From Ehretia macrophylla (taxonomy: Eukaryota; Streptophyta; Magnoliopsida; Boraginales; Ehretiaceae), in contig CM075778.1 in assembly GCA_037974665.1 (NCBI GenBank), positions 12,513,001-12,577,000 on the forward strand: a stretch of DNA of 64,000 bases. Reading direction: 5' to 3'. The position numbers and the translations under genes were made by a program. Within the stretch, counting starts at the first letter, position 1. Each line of letters starts with the position of its first letter. The notes beneath the pieces were generated by a model. The model was not told the DNA's origin, did not search any database, and worked only from the letters and a program-made list of their open reading frames with translations. Shown here piece by piece: positions 1-12,300 of the stretch.

Positions 1-561
1 GAACTAGCAAAACCAACCGATATTGGTGAACACATAATCCTTACAGAGGTTGAAGAACAGTTGGTCTATGGAGAGACCAAGCGATTGGAATAAAGCGATG
101 AGGATCTCAAACCACAAAGTGTGGATGAATTTTGACAAAGACCTGATCGGTCAAAGAGAGAAAAGTAATATAGTCGGAGATGAATTCACATGACAAATAT
201 GAAATTCTTGTGTGTGGGATTGAGGGGGAGCATTGTGAGGTAAACCCTATGTAATTTTCAATCCCACAACGTTTGGATACTTGCAAGGAATGTACCATAT
301 AGTTATCTATCCCTTAAACTACTTGAAGCTTCGCATGGAATGGGTTAGTATACTTTGTGGGCACGCTTTGGCTTATATCCTCATATGGTAACTGTAATAC
401 CATTGTTAATGTTTGAATGAGTTCTTATGTTTTTTTTTTGGGTGAAAAATGGCAACAACTTGCCAATATAAATCACGTGATATTGATATCAAAGTTCCTA
501 AAGAACTTATTATGCCTGAAGCATATGACTTGAAATCCCAGGAAATATAATCGATTACAAA

Positions 562-691
562 GATCTTTGTACAAATGAAAACATTCTGGAAGAATTTGGT
601 ATAACCTTCTTAGTATATGTTGATATGATCTTTGTACAAATGAAAACATTCTGGAAGAATGTGGTATAACCTTCTTAGTATATGTTGATAT
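562..691 (+). repeat. Two-copy 65-bp tandem duplication in the Copia remnant
   Basis: The 65-bp unit starting GATCTTTGTACAAATG at 562 repeats at 627 with about one difference (AATTTGG against AATGTGG). It sits in the decayed RT region, so it arose after or during decay and interrupts the coding register. Confidence 0.9.
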
Positions 692-1688
692 TTTGTTGGT
701 CATATATCATATTAAGAAATATTGTCTCCTTGTAGATTTCTATTTGTTGCCATTGCATTACTTCCTTACAATTTAAGTTTATTAATTATTGCTGAAATAT
801 ATGCTGATGATTCTTGAATGTCATATAGGCTCCTGAAGAGCTTATACAAGTGGGAGTTTATCCACTTGAAGATCGAGTACTCGTTGACAAAATAATATTC
901 TATGGAAAGCATTAGAGTGATAAAGATTATATGATTATTGTCCTAATCTTGAAAAGGACGCTTGGGAAGATAATGAGATAACTATCGGTCCTGAAGTACC
1001 ATATCTCAGTCCTATTGATCCACTAATGTATATTGCTAATAATAGAAGGCCATAAAATTGTCTTGCATTAATTTGTTAGTGAAATATAATGTGGTTCCAA
1101 CCTGAAGGTATTGGAATGAAATTGAGTATATGTCGTGCTATTTATGTGGAACATCAAATATGAACTTATATTATCCAAGAATGTTGATCTTATCATAGTC
1201 AGCCCTGCAGATACTGACCATTTATCTGACCTCCACAAAGAAAGATTACAAACAGTTCATGTATTTACTTGTGATAAAGAGTATAATGTGGCGATCCATG
1301 AAATATAACACGAGTGCTGCCCTTTCAAATCATGATGAGATTGTGACAATTCATGAGGCTAGTTGAAAATGTATATGATTGAGATTTGTCATAAAATACA
1401 TTTGAGAATCATACGGTTTACCTTTCGAAAGAGCAAGTCTCATTAAAAGTGGCTATAGTGACATGATGAAACATATTTTGTCAAAATATTTCTACACACA
1501 TGAGTTTCAAAAGAATAGTATTGTTGATATTCAACAAGTACAGTCAAGTGAAAATCCAACAAATTTGTTCACTAGAGCTTTACCAACAAAGATGACAAAG
1601 GACATACTCAGAAGTGTAGAATGCATTGCCTAAAAGATTTGTCACCATGACTCATGTTGCAATAAGGAAGAGAAGATATTGATGCACT

Positions 1689-2170
1689 GTACTCTTTTTC
1701 CTTTACCAAGGTTTTTCTCCCACTGGGTTTTTCCTGGTAAGGTTTTAACGAGGCAGGGCAAATACGTTTGACATCATAGAAACATGTTGAGTTGAAGTTC
1801 TTTTTCATGGATGAACTCCAGAGGAAGTAAAACAGATGTTCGTTGAAGATTGATTTCCGTCAACTCAAAGAATACTCTTGTTATGTTCAAATGAGGGGAA
1901 GACAAATACAAATTGTACTTTTTTTTTCCCTTAGCCTAGGTTTTATCCTACGGGATTTTCCTAGCAAGGTTTTTAATGAGGCAGTGGTGGAGCTTATAAT
2001 GAGAATAGTGTACTCTTTTTCCTTAGTCAAGTTTTTATCCCATTGGGTTTTCTTGATAAGGTTTTAATGAGGCAAGCCAAATGCAATAGTATTCCTCATA
2101 AGGATAATGTACTCTTTTCCTGGTCAAGTTTTATCCCAGTGGGTTTTCTTGACAAGGTTTTTAATGAGGT
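1689..2170 (+). repeat. Four degenerate copies of a Copia 3'-UTR repeat
   Basis: A motif of about 65 bp (CTCTTTTTCC, then CCCAxTGGGTTTT, then AAGGTTTTxAATGAGGCA) recurs at about 1,689-1,754, 1,914-1,984, 2,008-2,075 and 2,107-2,170. Each copy contains a short inverted repeat (roughly CTTAGTCAAG with CTTGACAAGG) that could fold as a hairpin. Such repeats occur upstream of the purine tract in several plant Copia families. The function is unknown. Confidence 0.8.
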
Positions 2171-2200
2171 ATATTCTTATAGTGAATATACAAGAGGGAG

Positions 2201-2556
2201 TGTTATGAAATATCGATTGGTAGATATTCACAATCGATGTAAGCAACTTACAAATAACATGCAAGTAGCAGTGTAAGCAGCTTACAACCAGCTAGCTTGC
2301 AACCAACCTGCATCAGTAGCTTGCAACTAGCTTGCATCAACAGCTTCTAATTTGCAACAGCTTGTGCAGTAGCTTGCAGCCAACAACGAGCTTTTGATTT
2401 GTAGCAGCTTATACTGCATTAGCACTTGTGCAACCTGGAGCTTCTAAAACTCTATAAATAGAGAAGTTATATTGAAATGTAAAATCATTCAGAAATGAAT
2501 AAGAGTTTCAATTTTCTCTTTATACTATTTGTTATTTTTGCAGTTATTTTATAACA
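2201..2556 (+). mobile_element. Copia 3' LTR (356 bp)
   Basis: The purine tract CAAGAGGGAG (2,191-2,200) is directly followed by TGTTATGAAA, and the block ends ATAACA at 2,556, giving a perfect 6-bp terminal inverted repeat TGTTAT/ATAACA. A TATA box lies at 2,453. The left part (about 2,240-2,400) is built from roughly ten degenerate copies of AGCTTGCAAC, a layout typical of enhancer repeats in LTR U3 regions. No primer-binding site follows, which fits a 3' LTR. The partner LTR lies outside the window. Confidence 0.85.
2453..2460 (+). promoter_or_regulatory. TATA box of the Copia LTR
   Basis: TATAAATA lies about 100 bp before the LTR end and after the AGCTTGCAAC-type repeats, where an LTR core promoter is expected. 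Activity is not shown. Confidence 0.55.
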
Positions 2557-4272
2557 ACTCCAAGATTTTATAATTAATTCGGAGGTCTTATCCACCGCCT
2601 TCGAGAGTTTTCCTTTCTCCCTTTCTTTGGCTTTCAACTTCATCTTCGGTGGTTGTCTTTATTCTTCCGTTTCAGCTTAACTTTAGCCATCTCTCTTCTT
2701 TCCTCTCTTTTTCCTTCCTATATGTTATATCTTCTTTTTGTTCCGGTCTTTCTTCTGTAAAAATTCGGATTTGTCGTTTGGTTTTTTGGTCTTCCTTGCT
2801 CCATTGACCACAGTAGTTGTACTTTTGTTCTATTTTCTTTCTCTGGTGGTGGTACTTCTCAACTCTAATAGTTGTGGCTTGCAATTGGTGATAGTGTGCC
2901 TTTTGGTGTATTGGTGTTTTGTTTATTTAGTTTGGTTTCTATCGCACAGTTAATGTTGGATACTATTCGGGGTTTCTCAAATTATGACCGGAGAGTTCCC
3001 TCTATTGTTCACAATTCTCAATTCTACCTATCTTCATCCCGAGGCCACTACTGACTCTTATCTTCTCGAGTCAACTTTGTGGCAGCTCGGGTTGCTTATG
3101 CAATTAAAATAGGTCCCTTCACCCATGTTTGGTGTTTTCTCTCCCTTTTTAGCATTGTGTTTGCAGCTTTTGTGTGTATCATTTTGTTTCTTTATTTTGT
3201 TTTCTAAACTTTTAGCCATACAGCTCCTTTAATTGTAATTGGCATAGTGACGGGCCGAATTCAAGAGGTTCAAACAAGGTTTTGGTAGGTTGAGTGAATG
3301 TTTAAGTCCTGTATGCATGTTCTTTAAGGAGGTATCAGGCTGCCTATTTATAGGCTCCTTTCCTTGGCATAGGCGTCGTCCTCGTGCTATATCAACGAAA
3401 TTTGCCTCTCAAGGGATTCACGGATTTGCGCCCATCTATTCCTGACTGTGGTAACGATTATTCTCATTCTCGAAAGACTCTGCCTCATAAATTGTGGCAT
3501 TCTTGATTCTAGGCTTGCGAGGCCTTATACTAGGCTAGGCCTACGTCGAGACTATTGGGCCTAAGCTTGCTATAGTACAATCCACCTCCAATTCTTTGTT
3601 TAACTTTATTAATTAATTAGACGAGAGATGAGAATTATATAGTTTTATTTTATTAACGATAATTCAGTTGTAAAAAAATTATGGTATTCTCAAAATCTAA
3701 CGAAACACTAATCATGTGAACTCTCATAGAACTATACAAAATCTTAATGGAACAGTTCGGGTTTAGGCAAAAACTCGTGGAGTCATGGAGGAGGTCTTTC
3801 ACCCGTTTGTAACTTGGTGAGCCATGTCTACCAAAAACGAAAAAATAAAATTCTTAAAGTATTATTTTCAATAAAGTATTATTTATACCAGTGTGGAAAA
3901 CCCAAATAAATCAGATTTGGGTCGGGCCAATGACCAACATCCATTATGTGGGCCGACCATTATATTGCCCAGTCCGGTAGCGTGTCAGTTTCCATCACCG
4001 ACGATATCCTTTTCCTAATCATTGTTAGAATTATTATTGCGTAGTCATTCTTCTTCCTTTATTTACACTCTTCCACCTATAAAATGTTAATACTTTTGAA
4101 GAACTCCTAACCACTTCCAAACAGATCTTATCACTCTCACTACTACCGTAAACAAGACTCTTCTTCACACACACAACACACACTCGGACTACTGAAATCC
4201 ACATTCTCATAAAATCACTCACAGTAAATAAACAGACAAGCGAAGGTTAAAAAAGTCAAAAAATAAAATAAA
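2557..4272. other. Intergenic region and upstream region of the O-fucosyltransferase gene
   Basis: I see no coding region. The first kilobase is pyrimidine-rich on the + strand with short open frames that match nothing I recognise. At 3,949-3,954 there is a TGGGCC (site II type) box. From about 4,070 the sequence becomes CT/AC-rich and A-rich just before the ATG, as expected of a plant 5' leader. The transcription start cannot be placed from sequence alone. Confidence 0.5.
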
Positions 4273-7200
4273 ATGATGGAGAGCCAATCCTCCTCCGACG
4301 AAGAAGACGATCGCCAGTATTTAATCGAGCAAAACGAGAGACGGCGAAACGACGTCGTTAAGTCTCAATCTCCACGCAACCACTCATCTTCGCCGCCGTC
4401 GGTCCGCCACCGGTCGGCTTTTCAAATCGATGACGGCATCAAAAGCCGATTCGCCGCCGCCAGCCGAGGCTTCTTCAAATTGAGCTTCAACAAACGGTAC
4501 CTTTTCGCCATTTTCCTTCCGCTTTTCATTCTCATTCTCTTCTTCACTACCGACATTAAAAACCTATTCCAAACAAACGTTTCGAATGTCAAGTTCGATG
4601 CCTCAGTTAATCGCATGCGCGAAGCTGAACTACACGCGCTCTATTTACTTAAACAGCAGCAGCTAGGGCTGTTTAAGTTATGGAATCACACTTTACTATA
4701 CAATAATAATATTATTAGTAATAATTCATTAAATTCCACTTCTAAAGTGAATATAAATAACAATAATTTGATGGAAACGACGTCGTTCTCGGCTGCATTG
4801 TTAGAGGATTTGAAATCGGATTTACTTAGTCAGATTTCGATAAATAAGCAAATTCAGCAAGTGCTTTTGTCGTCGCATCAATCGGAGAATTTATTGGGTT
4901 TATCGGAGAATAATGTGACGGATCCGAGTGTTGGAGGTTGGAATAGGTGTAGTAAGGTGGATCAGAGGCTTGGAGAGAGGAGGACAATCGAATGGAAGCC
5001 AAGATCGGATAAATACTTGTTTGCTATCTGCACATCGGGGCAAATGTCGAATCATTTGATTTGTTTGGAGAAACATATGTTTTTTGCGGCTCTGCTTAAT
5101 CGTGTGTTGGTTATTCCAAGCTCGAAAGTTGATTACGAGTTTAGTACAGTGTTGGATATTGATCACATTAATAAGTGCTTGGGGAGGAAGGTGGTCGTTA
5201 CATTTGAGGAGTTCGCGGACAGTAAAAAGAATCATGTACATATAGATAAGTTCATTTGTTACTTCTCGTTGCCGCAGCCTTGTTATGTGGATGATGAGCA
5301 TGTTAAGAAGTTGAAGTCATTAGGGGTCTCCATGAGTAAGATTGAGGCCGCTTGGGTTGAGGATGTTAAAAAGCCTAAGCAAAGGACGGTTCAGGATGTG
5401 GTAGCAAAGTTCTCTTCCGATGATGATGTTATTGCCATTGGAGATGTGTTCTTCGCTGATGTCGAGAAAGACTGGGTGATGCAGTCAGGTGGTCCAATTG
5501 CCCACAAGTGTAAAACACTGATTGAGCCAAGTCGTCTTATATTGCTGACTGCTCAGCGCTTTATTCAGACATTTTTAGGAGAAGACTTCATAGCTCTTCA
5601 CTTCCGGCGACATGGTTTCTTGAAGTTTTGGTATGCTCTTTCTTCTGCTTATTCCTTTTGTATGTACTGGCATGTGCTTGTAATATCTCATTATCTTTTG
5701 TTGTAAAGTGTATTTTTACTCTGCACTATCGCTTAAAAGTAATTTTTTTTTTTTTTTGATTTAGTCCTTGTGTACCTTTACTGGTCAGCAAATATTTGTT
5801 TTGGTCTCTGCGATTTGACATGTTTGGTGATTAATCCATATCAGTCTTACGTTGCTAAGATTTCAGTTTGATTGTTCTAAGGGTAATTTTACAAGAGACT
5901 GAATTACTTTATGAATGGTTTTGAATTGTTTTCTGTTCCCTTTTTCTTCAAAGTTGGATACTGTTGTATAAGAGTCTGGAACTTAGGAACCAATGAAGTG
6001 ATTTTTACAAACAGGAACATATATGCAAGAATAATTTTGATCCCAATGTCTAGTGATCCTTATGATATAAGGTCTTCCATGGTTTAGATCTGCATGTTTA
6101 GTATTATGAGATCATTTAGTGTATATTTAGACCATAACATGTTAAAATCTGTCCTTGTTCTCTTTGATAAATGAAGAGTTTTTGTGGAAGAATTTTTTCT
6201 GCTGAACCAAAACCATAGGACATATTTTCATTGGTTGTCAAAGTTCTTCTAAGATTATACTCATGTATGTGTCTCTCCTATGCCATTGTGAGACTTTGTT
6301 TTGCTTCAAATCTCTCTGACAGTCCTTCTGAATTCTTGTCAGCAATGCCAAAAAGCCAAGCTGCTTCTACCCTGTCCCTCAAGCGGCTGATTGCATTAAT
6401 CGAGTTGTTGAACGAGCAAATGCTCCAGTAATATATCTGTCCACAGATGCTGCAGAAAGTGAAACTGGTTTGCTGCAGTCCCTTGTTACTTTTAATGGGA
6501 AAGCTGTACCTCTTGTTAAGAGACCACCTCGTAATTCAGCTGAGAAATGGGACGCTTTGTTGTACAGGCATGGCCTTGATGACTCTCAGGTGAGGTTCAA
6601 ATTTATCTTTTCGTATTGCAAATATCTAGCAAGCTAGCCATTGACAACATCTCTTCCATCTGTTGAGCTTAATGGTAATCACTTGAAAAGTTATTGAACT
6701 GTTTTGGGTGAACAATCTGTTAAGTTTGGGTCCTCAATGGAACATCTCAGTTTTTTAAAAGGGTAAGACCTCACTATATGTCTTGTCACTGCATAAAGGC
6801 ATCCATATTTGACTAAAACTCCTTCATAATTTGCTATTCAGCAGCTAACCGAATTTGATCAGTTTATTTCAAAAATTTTAAACCACTTCTCCAAAAATAG
6901 ATTGCTCGTAGAAATGTTTGAACATTATGATTTTTCTGACCAAAAAAAAGAACATTATGATTTCTTTATATTCATCTAATTTGTGTATAATTTCTCTACA
7001 TGCCAAGAGATAGCATATATCTCCATTGCCATTTAGTTCTAAGTATGTCCTAGAACCCCCTACTCCTGGATCAATCCTCTAAAATTGCATGTACCCGATA
7101 TTTCAGTTCTTTGCAGATGGGTTACCCATAGGCATCTTTAATCACATAAATGATGAACAGCTGTGTTTCAAACATGTTAGCTGTAGCCAGTCGTTCTTTG

Positions 7201-7485
7201 AGGTTTAAAATGTGGTTCATGCAAAGAATAGCTTGCTATGATGGTAGAGCAAGTTATGTATGTTGTATGAGCTTTTCTAACCTCTGTTCCCTTATATTTG
7301 TGATGAAGGTGGAAGCTATGCTGGATAAAACAATCTGTGCTTTATCTTCGGTGTTTATTGGATCTTCTGGATCCACATTCACAGAGGACATTTTGCGGCT
7401 TAGAAGGGGCTGGGGATCAGCATCCTTATGCGATGAGTACCTTTGCCAGGGCGAACTGCCAAATTTTGTTGCAGAGGATGAGTGA
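4273..7485 (+). CDS. O-fucosyltransferase family protein, type II membrane anchored
   Basis: There are three coding exons: 4273-5630, 6343-6589 and 7309-7485 (1,782 nt, 593 aa), all with GT/AG introns and closing phases. The N-terminal 70 residues are polar and Ser/Asp/Arg-rich. One hydrophobic segment at about 76-92 (YLFAIFLPLFILILFF) predicts a type II anchor, followed by a low-complexity Asn/Ser stem. The catalytic region holds GQMSNHLICLEKHMFF (about 256-271), the LHFRRHGF motif (about 442-449, matching the conserved Arg-containing motif of the plant GDP-fucose protein O-fucosyltransferase superfamily), YLSTDAAESE in exon 2 and FIGSSGSTFTEDILRLR in exon 3. From the family I infer a Golgi/secretory-pathway enzyme moving fucose from GDP-fucose to an acceptor that cannot be told from sequence. 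The first of two adjacent ATGs was chosen. The family is firm; catalysis is inferred. Confidence 0.88.
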
Positions 7486-8478
7486 GCCAGTGAACGAGAT
7501 AAAAACCAAGTGATCATGATTTCTAGATCTGAGGAGATTCGGCAGCATCAAGCTATATCAATCATCATTCTCCTGACAAGTTACTGTGCCTGAAACAAAC
7601 CATGCAATTTATTTTCCAGATGAATGAAGGGACAAGGTTGGTTAAGTGGCGCTCTCTCTTTTTGGTTGTGGCTCCTAGCTATAGAGTGGTTTGCTTTTGA
7701 AAATTCAATTTATTGTGCTGATTCTTCAATATGTATTCTAGTGTATGATATAGTTTTTGCACATTGCTATTTGCCTTCTTGTCCAAAATTCTTTCTCTAT
7801 GTGAACATTGCGAATTGCTACGTGTTCTGATACATTTGGAGGTTGTGAATACGGCTGTCGAGCTTCCATTGTAATAAGCCCACTGGTGGCTTCTCTGACC
7901 GCATCTGCGGCATGGCTTGCATGTACTAGCCACATTATTTCTCCTTGTTTTCGCTCGACTGTCACTTTTCCTTTCTCCTTGTTATTGCTCGGCCTCTTCT
8001 TTCTCCTTGAGCTGAAGTCTAGGATTCATCGACCTTGTTACTGCACAATATTGACAACGATCAGTAGGAATGCTGAAAGAAAGAACCGAAGTTGTTGCCC
8101 CTTTAGATTAGTTCGACTCTGTGAGTGCCGTTAAAATGTTTGTAGAGAGATGCAATGTGCATATGTAACTGCAACTGCAATGCACTGACGCATAAAACGC
8201 CTCTTGTATTTCTTTTTTGGTAGGCTAACCTCTCCATGTGATACGAGTTCAATTATACTGTGAGAGCCGTTGAGATTAATTGGTTAAATTTAATTTAAAA
8301 ATCTATAATTATTTTTTTCTCGAGTTGTAAAATTATCATACTGTTTCTTGAATTATAAAATTTAGCTTTTAGATCGAAGTCGAATTTCAATTTAAAAACC
8401 TCAACTACCTAACTATTTCATTCATTCAATTCCAGGTCTAAGACTTCCTCTTTTTACTTAGAAAAAGTTATTCATAGA
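7486..8478. other. 3' flank of the O-fucosyltransferase gene
   Basis: This probably holds the 3' UTR and then ordinary AT-rich intergenic sequence. Short open frames on both strands between 7,600 and 8,130 match no family and overlap each other, so I do not call them genes. Confidence 0.5.
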
Positions 8479-8968
8479 TTATCTGTTTGTTTGCAGTAAA
8501 ATATTTTCCATAGTTTATTGAAAAATATTTTTTGAATTTTTTAATGATTGGTTATATAGAAAATTTGGTTAACCAAAAAATATTTTTCAATTAAAAGAAA
8601 ATTTTAGTTCAAAAGAATAGAAAATATTTTTTTTGTTCTTTGAGATAAGAAAATATTTTTCAAAACTCACCCACTTCACCCTCACCCCACCCATCTCTCA
8701 CACCCCACCCCACCCCACCCCCACCCCCAACCCCACCCACACGCACCCCACCCTCTCCCCCGGTCCACCCTCCCTCCATCTCATGCCAAAAAATATTCTT
8801 ATCTCTTTTCACTCTTACGATTAACATATATATTATATGTATTTTTTATAAAATCTCATATCAAAAAATATTTTTCACTGTATATCTAAAGATCATAAAA
8901 TCTTTTTTAATATTTTTTCCTTCAAATATTTTCTCCGTCAAATTATTTTATGGCAAACAAACGGAGCC
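8479..8968. mobile_element. MITE-like element with eroded terminal inverted repeats
   Basis: The left end reads CTGTTTGTTTGCAGTAAAAT. The reverse complement of the right end reads GGCTCCGTTTGTTTGCCATA and continues AAAATAATTT. These pair as imperfect inverted repeats of about 25 bp. The interior is AT-rich with repeated AAAATATTTTT tracts, apart from a C-rich insertion near 8,683-8,780. No open frame or convincing target-site duplication is visible. The GGCTCCGTTTG start suggests the hAT superfamily, but the class stays uncertain. Confidence 0.5.
8683..8780 (+). repeat. C-rich low-complexity tract
   Basis: CACCC/CCCCA units (runs of ACCCC) give a strongly strand-asymmetric tract within otherwise AT-rich DNA. 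The opposite strand is G-rich, with several runs of three or more G. Confidence 0.85.
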
Positions 8969-9082
8969 TTTCTAGTTCTCTGGAATTAGTCATGAGCTGA
9001 TGTGCAATCTGTAAATTGCCAGCTTGTCAACAAAAAAAAAAAAAGAAAAGAGAGAAAAAAAGGAAGAAAAGAAATAGAGAGA

Positions 9083-9088
9083 CACGTG
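9083..9088. promoter_or_regulatory. G-box (CACGTG) upstream of the K+/H+ exchange-related gene
   Basis: A perfect palindromic CACGTG lies about 310 bp before the ATG at 9,396, in the context GACACGTGCA, which resembles ABRE/G-box sites bound by bZIP and bHLH factors. A CACGTA variant lies about 35 bp further on. Regulation is inference from position only. Confidence 0.4.
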
Positions 9089-9395
9089 CAGCAAAGCCGC
9101 CACAAAGTCCACAATCGCCACGTACAAATGTGTACATCTGGTTGGGGCCTTGTTCAAGTTGAAGAGCGCGCCGCTTCTACCCCAAAATTGGCAGAGAAAT
9201 GAAGAAGAGGTCATTATTAATCTAAACTTGTCCCCTCTCGTACTCTTCCACTTTAATTTCCTAATTTCTTCTTATTACAATTTTTCATTCGTTATTAATA
9301 TATAAATGTAAAAAAAAAAAAAAAAAATTGTTATAACACATTTAGATAGGTAGAAAAGTAGTTAAAGAAAAAAAGAAATAGTAGTAAGAGTAGTC

Positions 9396-12300
9396 ATGAG
9401 AGCAAGATTGATAGTGTTCCCAATCAGAGGAAGAAACTGGTGCTTCAGCAGATCCATCGACCCTAATAATGCTCACTCCTCTTCTTCTTCTTCGCAAACT
9501 CCCACCACTCTCAAACAACTCTGGCAGAAGATCTCCTCCTCCTCCTCCGCCACCAAAATCGCTGATAAGCCCTCCTCCGACTCCAATGTCGAAGTCGTCG
9601 TCGATTTCGTCTCTGACAAGGTAAAATAAATCTTACACCTTAATTGATTTATATTATACATATATATATATATTGGTTTTTCAATTTGTAACTCAATTGT
9701 GTGTATGTTTTAGATGAATAGAGCTTGGAGTGCTTTGGAAAAGGCGCCTGATGGAAGTTTCAAGAGCAAGCTTCATGGGTAATTTCTTTTCTTTTCTTTT
9801 TTTTTTTTTGTTCCTCTGTGTGCTGGATATATCTTGCTCGTAATTAGTATTTTATTTTTTAAAATCTGTAAGGCTATGTACATGAACCCTGCTATTTAGT
9901 CGAAAACTCGTGCACTGGTATTAATATGAAGTTTTCGTATCTAGTGGGATAAGGATCAATGTAAGTTGTAAATGTGTGTTTGGTTTGTGATCTTAGGTTA
10001 GGGTTGCGGCTGCTTTCTAGAGTGAAACCTTCGGAGGTTTTCCTTAAATCCATTCCGAAGGATGTCACACACGTTGAAATTACATATCCTTCAAGGTTTG
10101 TTGCCAAATCATTTCTTCACCTGTTTTCTACTTAACTAGTTATGTTACTGATTGATTGCATAGTTTTTGTTTTGGTTAAAGGCAAAAACTCACGTGTTTG
10201 CATTTTGTTGATATTGTACACATCATTGGGTTGTAAATATGTGGCAAAAAGTCTCTCCCATCTATCAATCCGCTTTCTTGAGCCATATTCTTGTTATTAG
10301 ATTATTAATGTACCACAGGTTTTAACCCCCAAAGCACAGGGAGTTTTTCTTTTTCTTTGGCACGTCACTATTTTCATTTTAAGAATGTAATTAGTGAATT
10401 TTTCTTGCGTATGTCAAACTTATCTTTGCAATTCTTGCTATGACCATTGCCTGAAGGATGTTAAAAGACTGCGAGTGGGTTGAAAAGGACTCTTTCTTAA
10501 TGTCTTATCATTTCATTTTGGATACAAAATTTATTTCAAAATGGTGCTCCTATTGTATGAACATTTTGTTATTGTTCAAAGCAAATTGTAAGTTCTCCAG
10601 AAATAAAAGATGAGTGCATTGTACTCATGGAGTGTTTATTCGTTGGGTGCATTCCGGTCTACTCCCTTCACTTAAAAGAATGTCTTACTTTATGATCTCG
10701 TCCATTACACAATAGTGTATACTTTCCAAGAAAGGGATACCTCCCTTTTAGAAATATCATTCTTTAGGAATAGCCTAAGAGGAGTTGTTGCCGGCTGAAA
10801 TTTTCAGGAGAACATGGAAAGTATTTTTTGAGATCATGTTGTAGAGTACTATCTAAAGCTTTATTGGATATTTCCTCATAATGAAAATAAGAAAGAGATC
10901 CATATGTTTGTTCAATTTTCAAGTTTTTAGATTATCCAGAAGGAGAAGAATAACACTAATATTTCTTATTTCTTTATCGTGGAATTTTGCGAGAGGGAGC
11001 AGAGACATAATTTTTCCTAGCCTAGCACTCATGTAAAGATGTAAACAAAAGAAAGACGATGTTGAAATGTCAAGGGTCATTGAACTGCAGGAGTACTTGT
11101 GATCCAAAAAATTATGCATCACTGTTATCTTTTGTATATCGTATTGCGAGTCAGAATAACCTAACATTAAGTATCTTGCACGTCCTTGAAAATAACTTTT
11201 TTGCTTGATTGATGATTCTCTAGTTTTTTCACTGTGATTGCACATGATGTATGAATTTGTCCTCAAATTGTTTCACCAGCATTCTCTTTTATTCTTCGTT
11301 TAGTTGGGAAATGTTCATGCCCACTATAATATTCTTTTTGCTTGCATGTCCAAATTTTATATTAAGTCTTTTTTCTCCATAAATCCTTAATACTGCAGCA
11401 TGTTTCTGGCCTATTTAGTTTTACAAGAATACTATGCACAAACAAGTTTATTTATGGTTGTAGAGGAAGCACAACGTGTATATACACAGCTTGTTTCAGT
11501 CACTTGTGCTTGTTTTTGTTAATCTGTTCAGTTATATTACAGTTTAAACGCCCGGCTTGTTCGCCGAAGATTGCGTCATATAGCCTTCAGGTAAATTTCA
11601 AGCTTTGTTCTTTCTATCTTATTTTAGTACCTAAAAGTAGGAGTTGCTGTTGTTTCACCACTAGCATCAACTTTTCCTCCTCTTGTGTTGTCAGTCTGCG
11701 ATGTATTAATCAACTGATACTCTGATAGATGGATCTTTTCATACCTTGCAAATGTCTTTGTAGACTTCAAAAATTGTTTCCAGACTTCTAGCAACTTGAA
11801 GCTGTTAATATGACTTGTAATGATATCTTTACCGGATGAAACCACTCACTTAAAACACATGTTTCTCTCCTTTTTCTGTATGAGAGAGAGATTTGTGGGT
11901 GAATCAGTTGAAAGAGAGAATTTTTTAATTTGATACAGGAATGTGTTACGACCTTCTTCAAGGATCCTACGAGAAAAGGCAAAGTTCTGATAAATCTAAT
12001 TATTGACAGCCTTCTATTCCTTATTGTATAGAAATAGTTTTGAAATTGGTTTTTGGGTTCAGCTTCAAATTTTCTTCTCTTTTTATGCTTTTAATGGATA
12101 AAAAGTACTAACTTGAGATTTTGACTAGATACAATTCTTAAAATATTTAGTGATTCCTCGGATTCCACACATAGCGAGAGCTTCATGCAATAAGCTGCTC
12201 TTTTTATTGTTGGTTCCACCTCAATTTCTTTGCAATTTTTTTAATTCCATTTTAGTCAATGATTTGTGATGTGCAATGAAGGGATTTGGAAATAGTTGGT

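Larger units (their letters stand above)
1..2200 (+). pseudogene. Decayed Ty1/Copia pol (RT to RNase H) remnant
   Basis: This is the 3' half of a Copia polyprotein with many stops and frameshifts. Around 473-540 the + strand reads a reverse-transcriptase stretch resembling IDIKVPKELIMPEA. Around 985-1045 it reads GPEVPYLSPIDPLMYIANN, close to the conserved Copia PEVPYLSAIGALMYLAN block before RNase H. Around 1,525-1,630 it reads VDIQQVQSSENPTNLFTRAL, the usual RNase H end (S-E-N-x-A-D-L-F-T-K-A-L). The tail leads into degenerate repeats, a purine tract and an LTR at 2,201, so the element points rightward and its 5' part lies outside the window. It cannot encode a working protein. The Copia assignment is firm; the lineage is not determined. 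Confidence 0.8.

Noticed and set aside
4900..5301. Minus-strand 133-aa open frame
   Set aside because: Antisense to exon 1 of the O-fucosyltransferase gene and without any family match.
7808..8134. 108-aa open frame as a small gene
   Set aside because: Overlapping frames on the opposite strand, no motif, and position in the likely 3' flank of the upstream gene.
10919..11266. Minus-strand 115-aa open frame as a nested gene
   Set aside because: It sits in intron 3 of the K+/H+ exchange-related gene, is AT-rich and has no recognisable motif.
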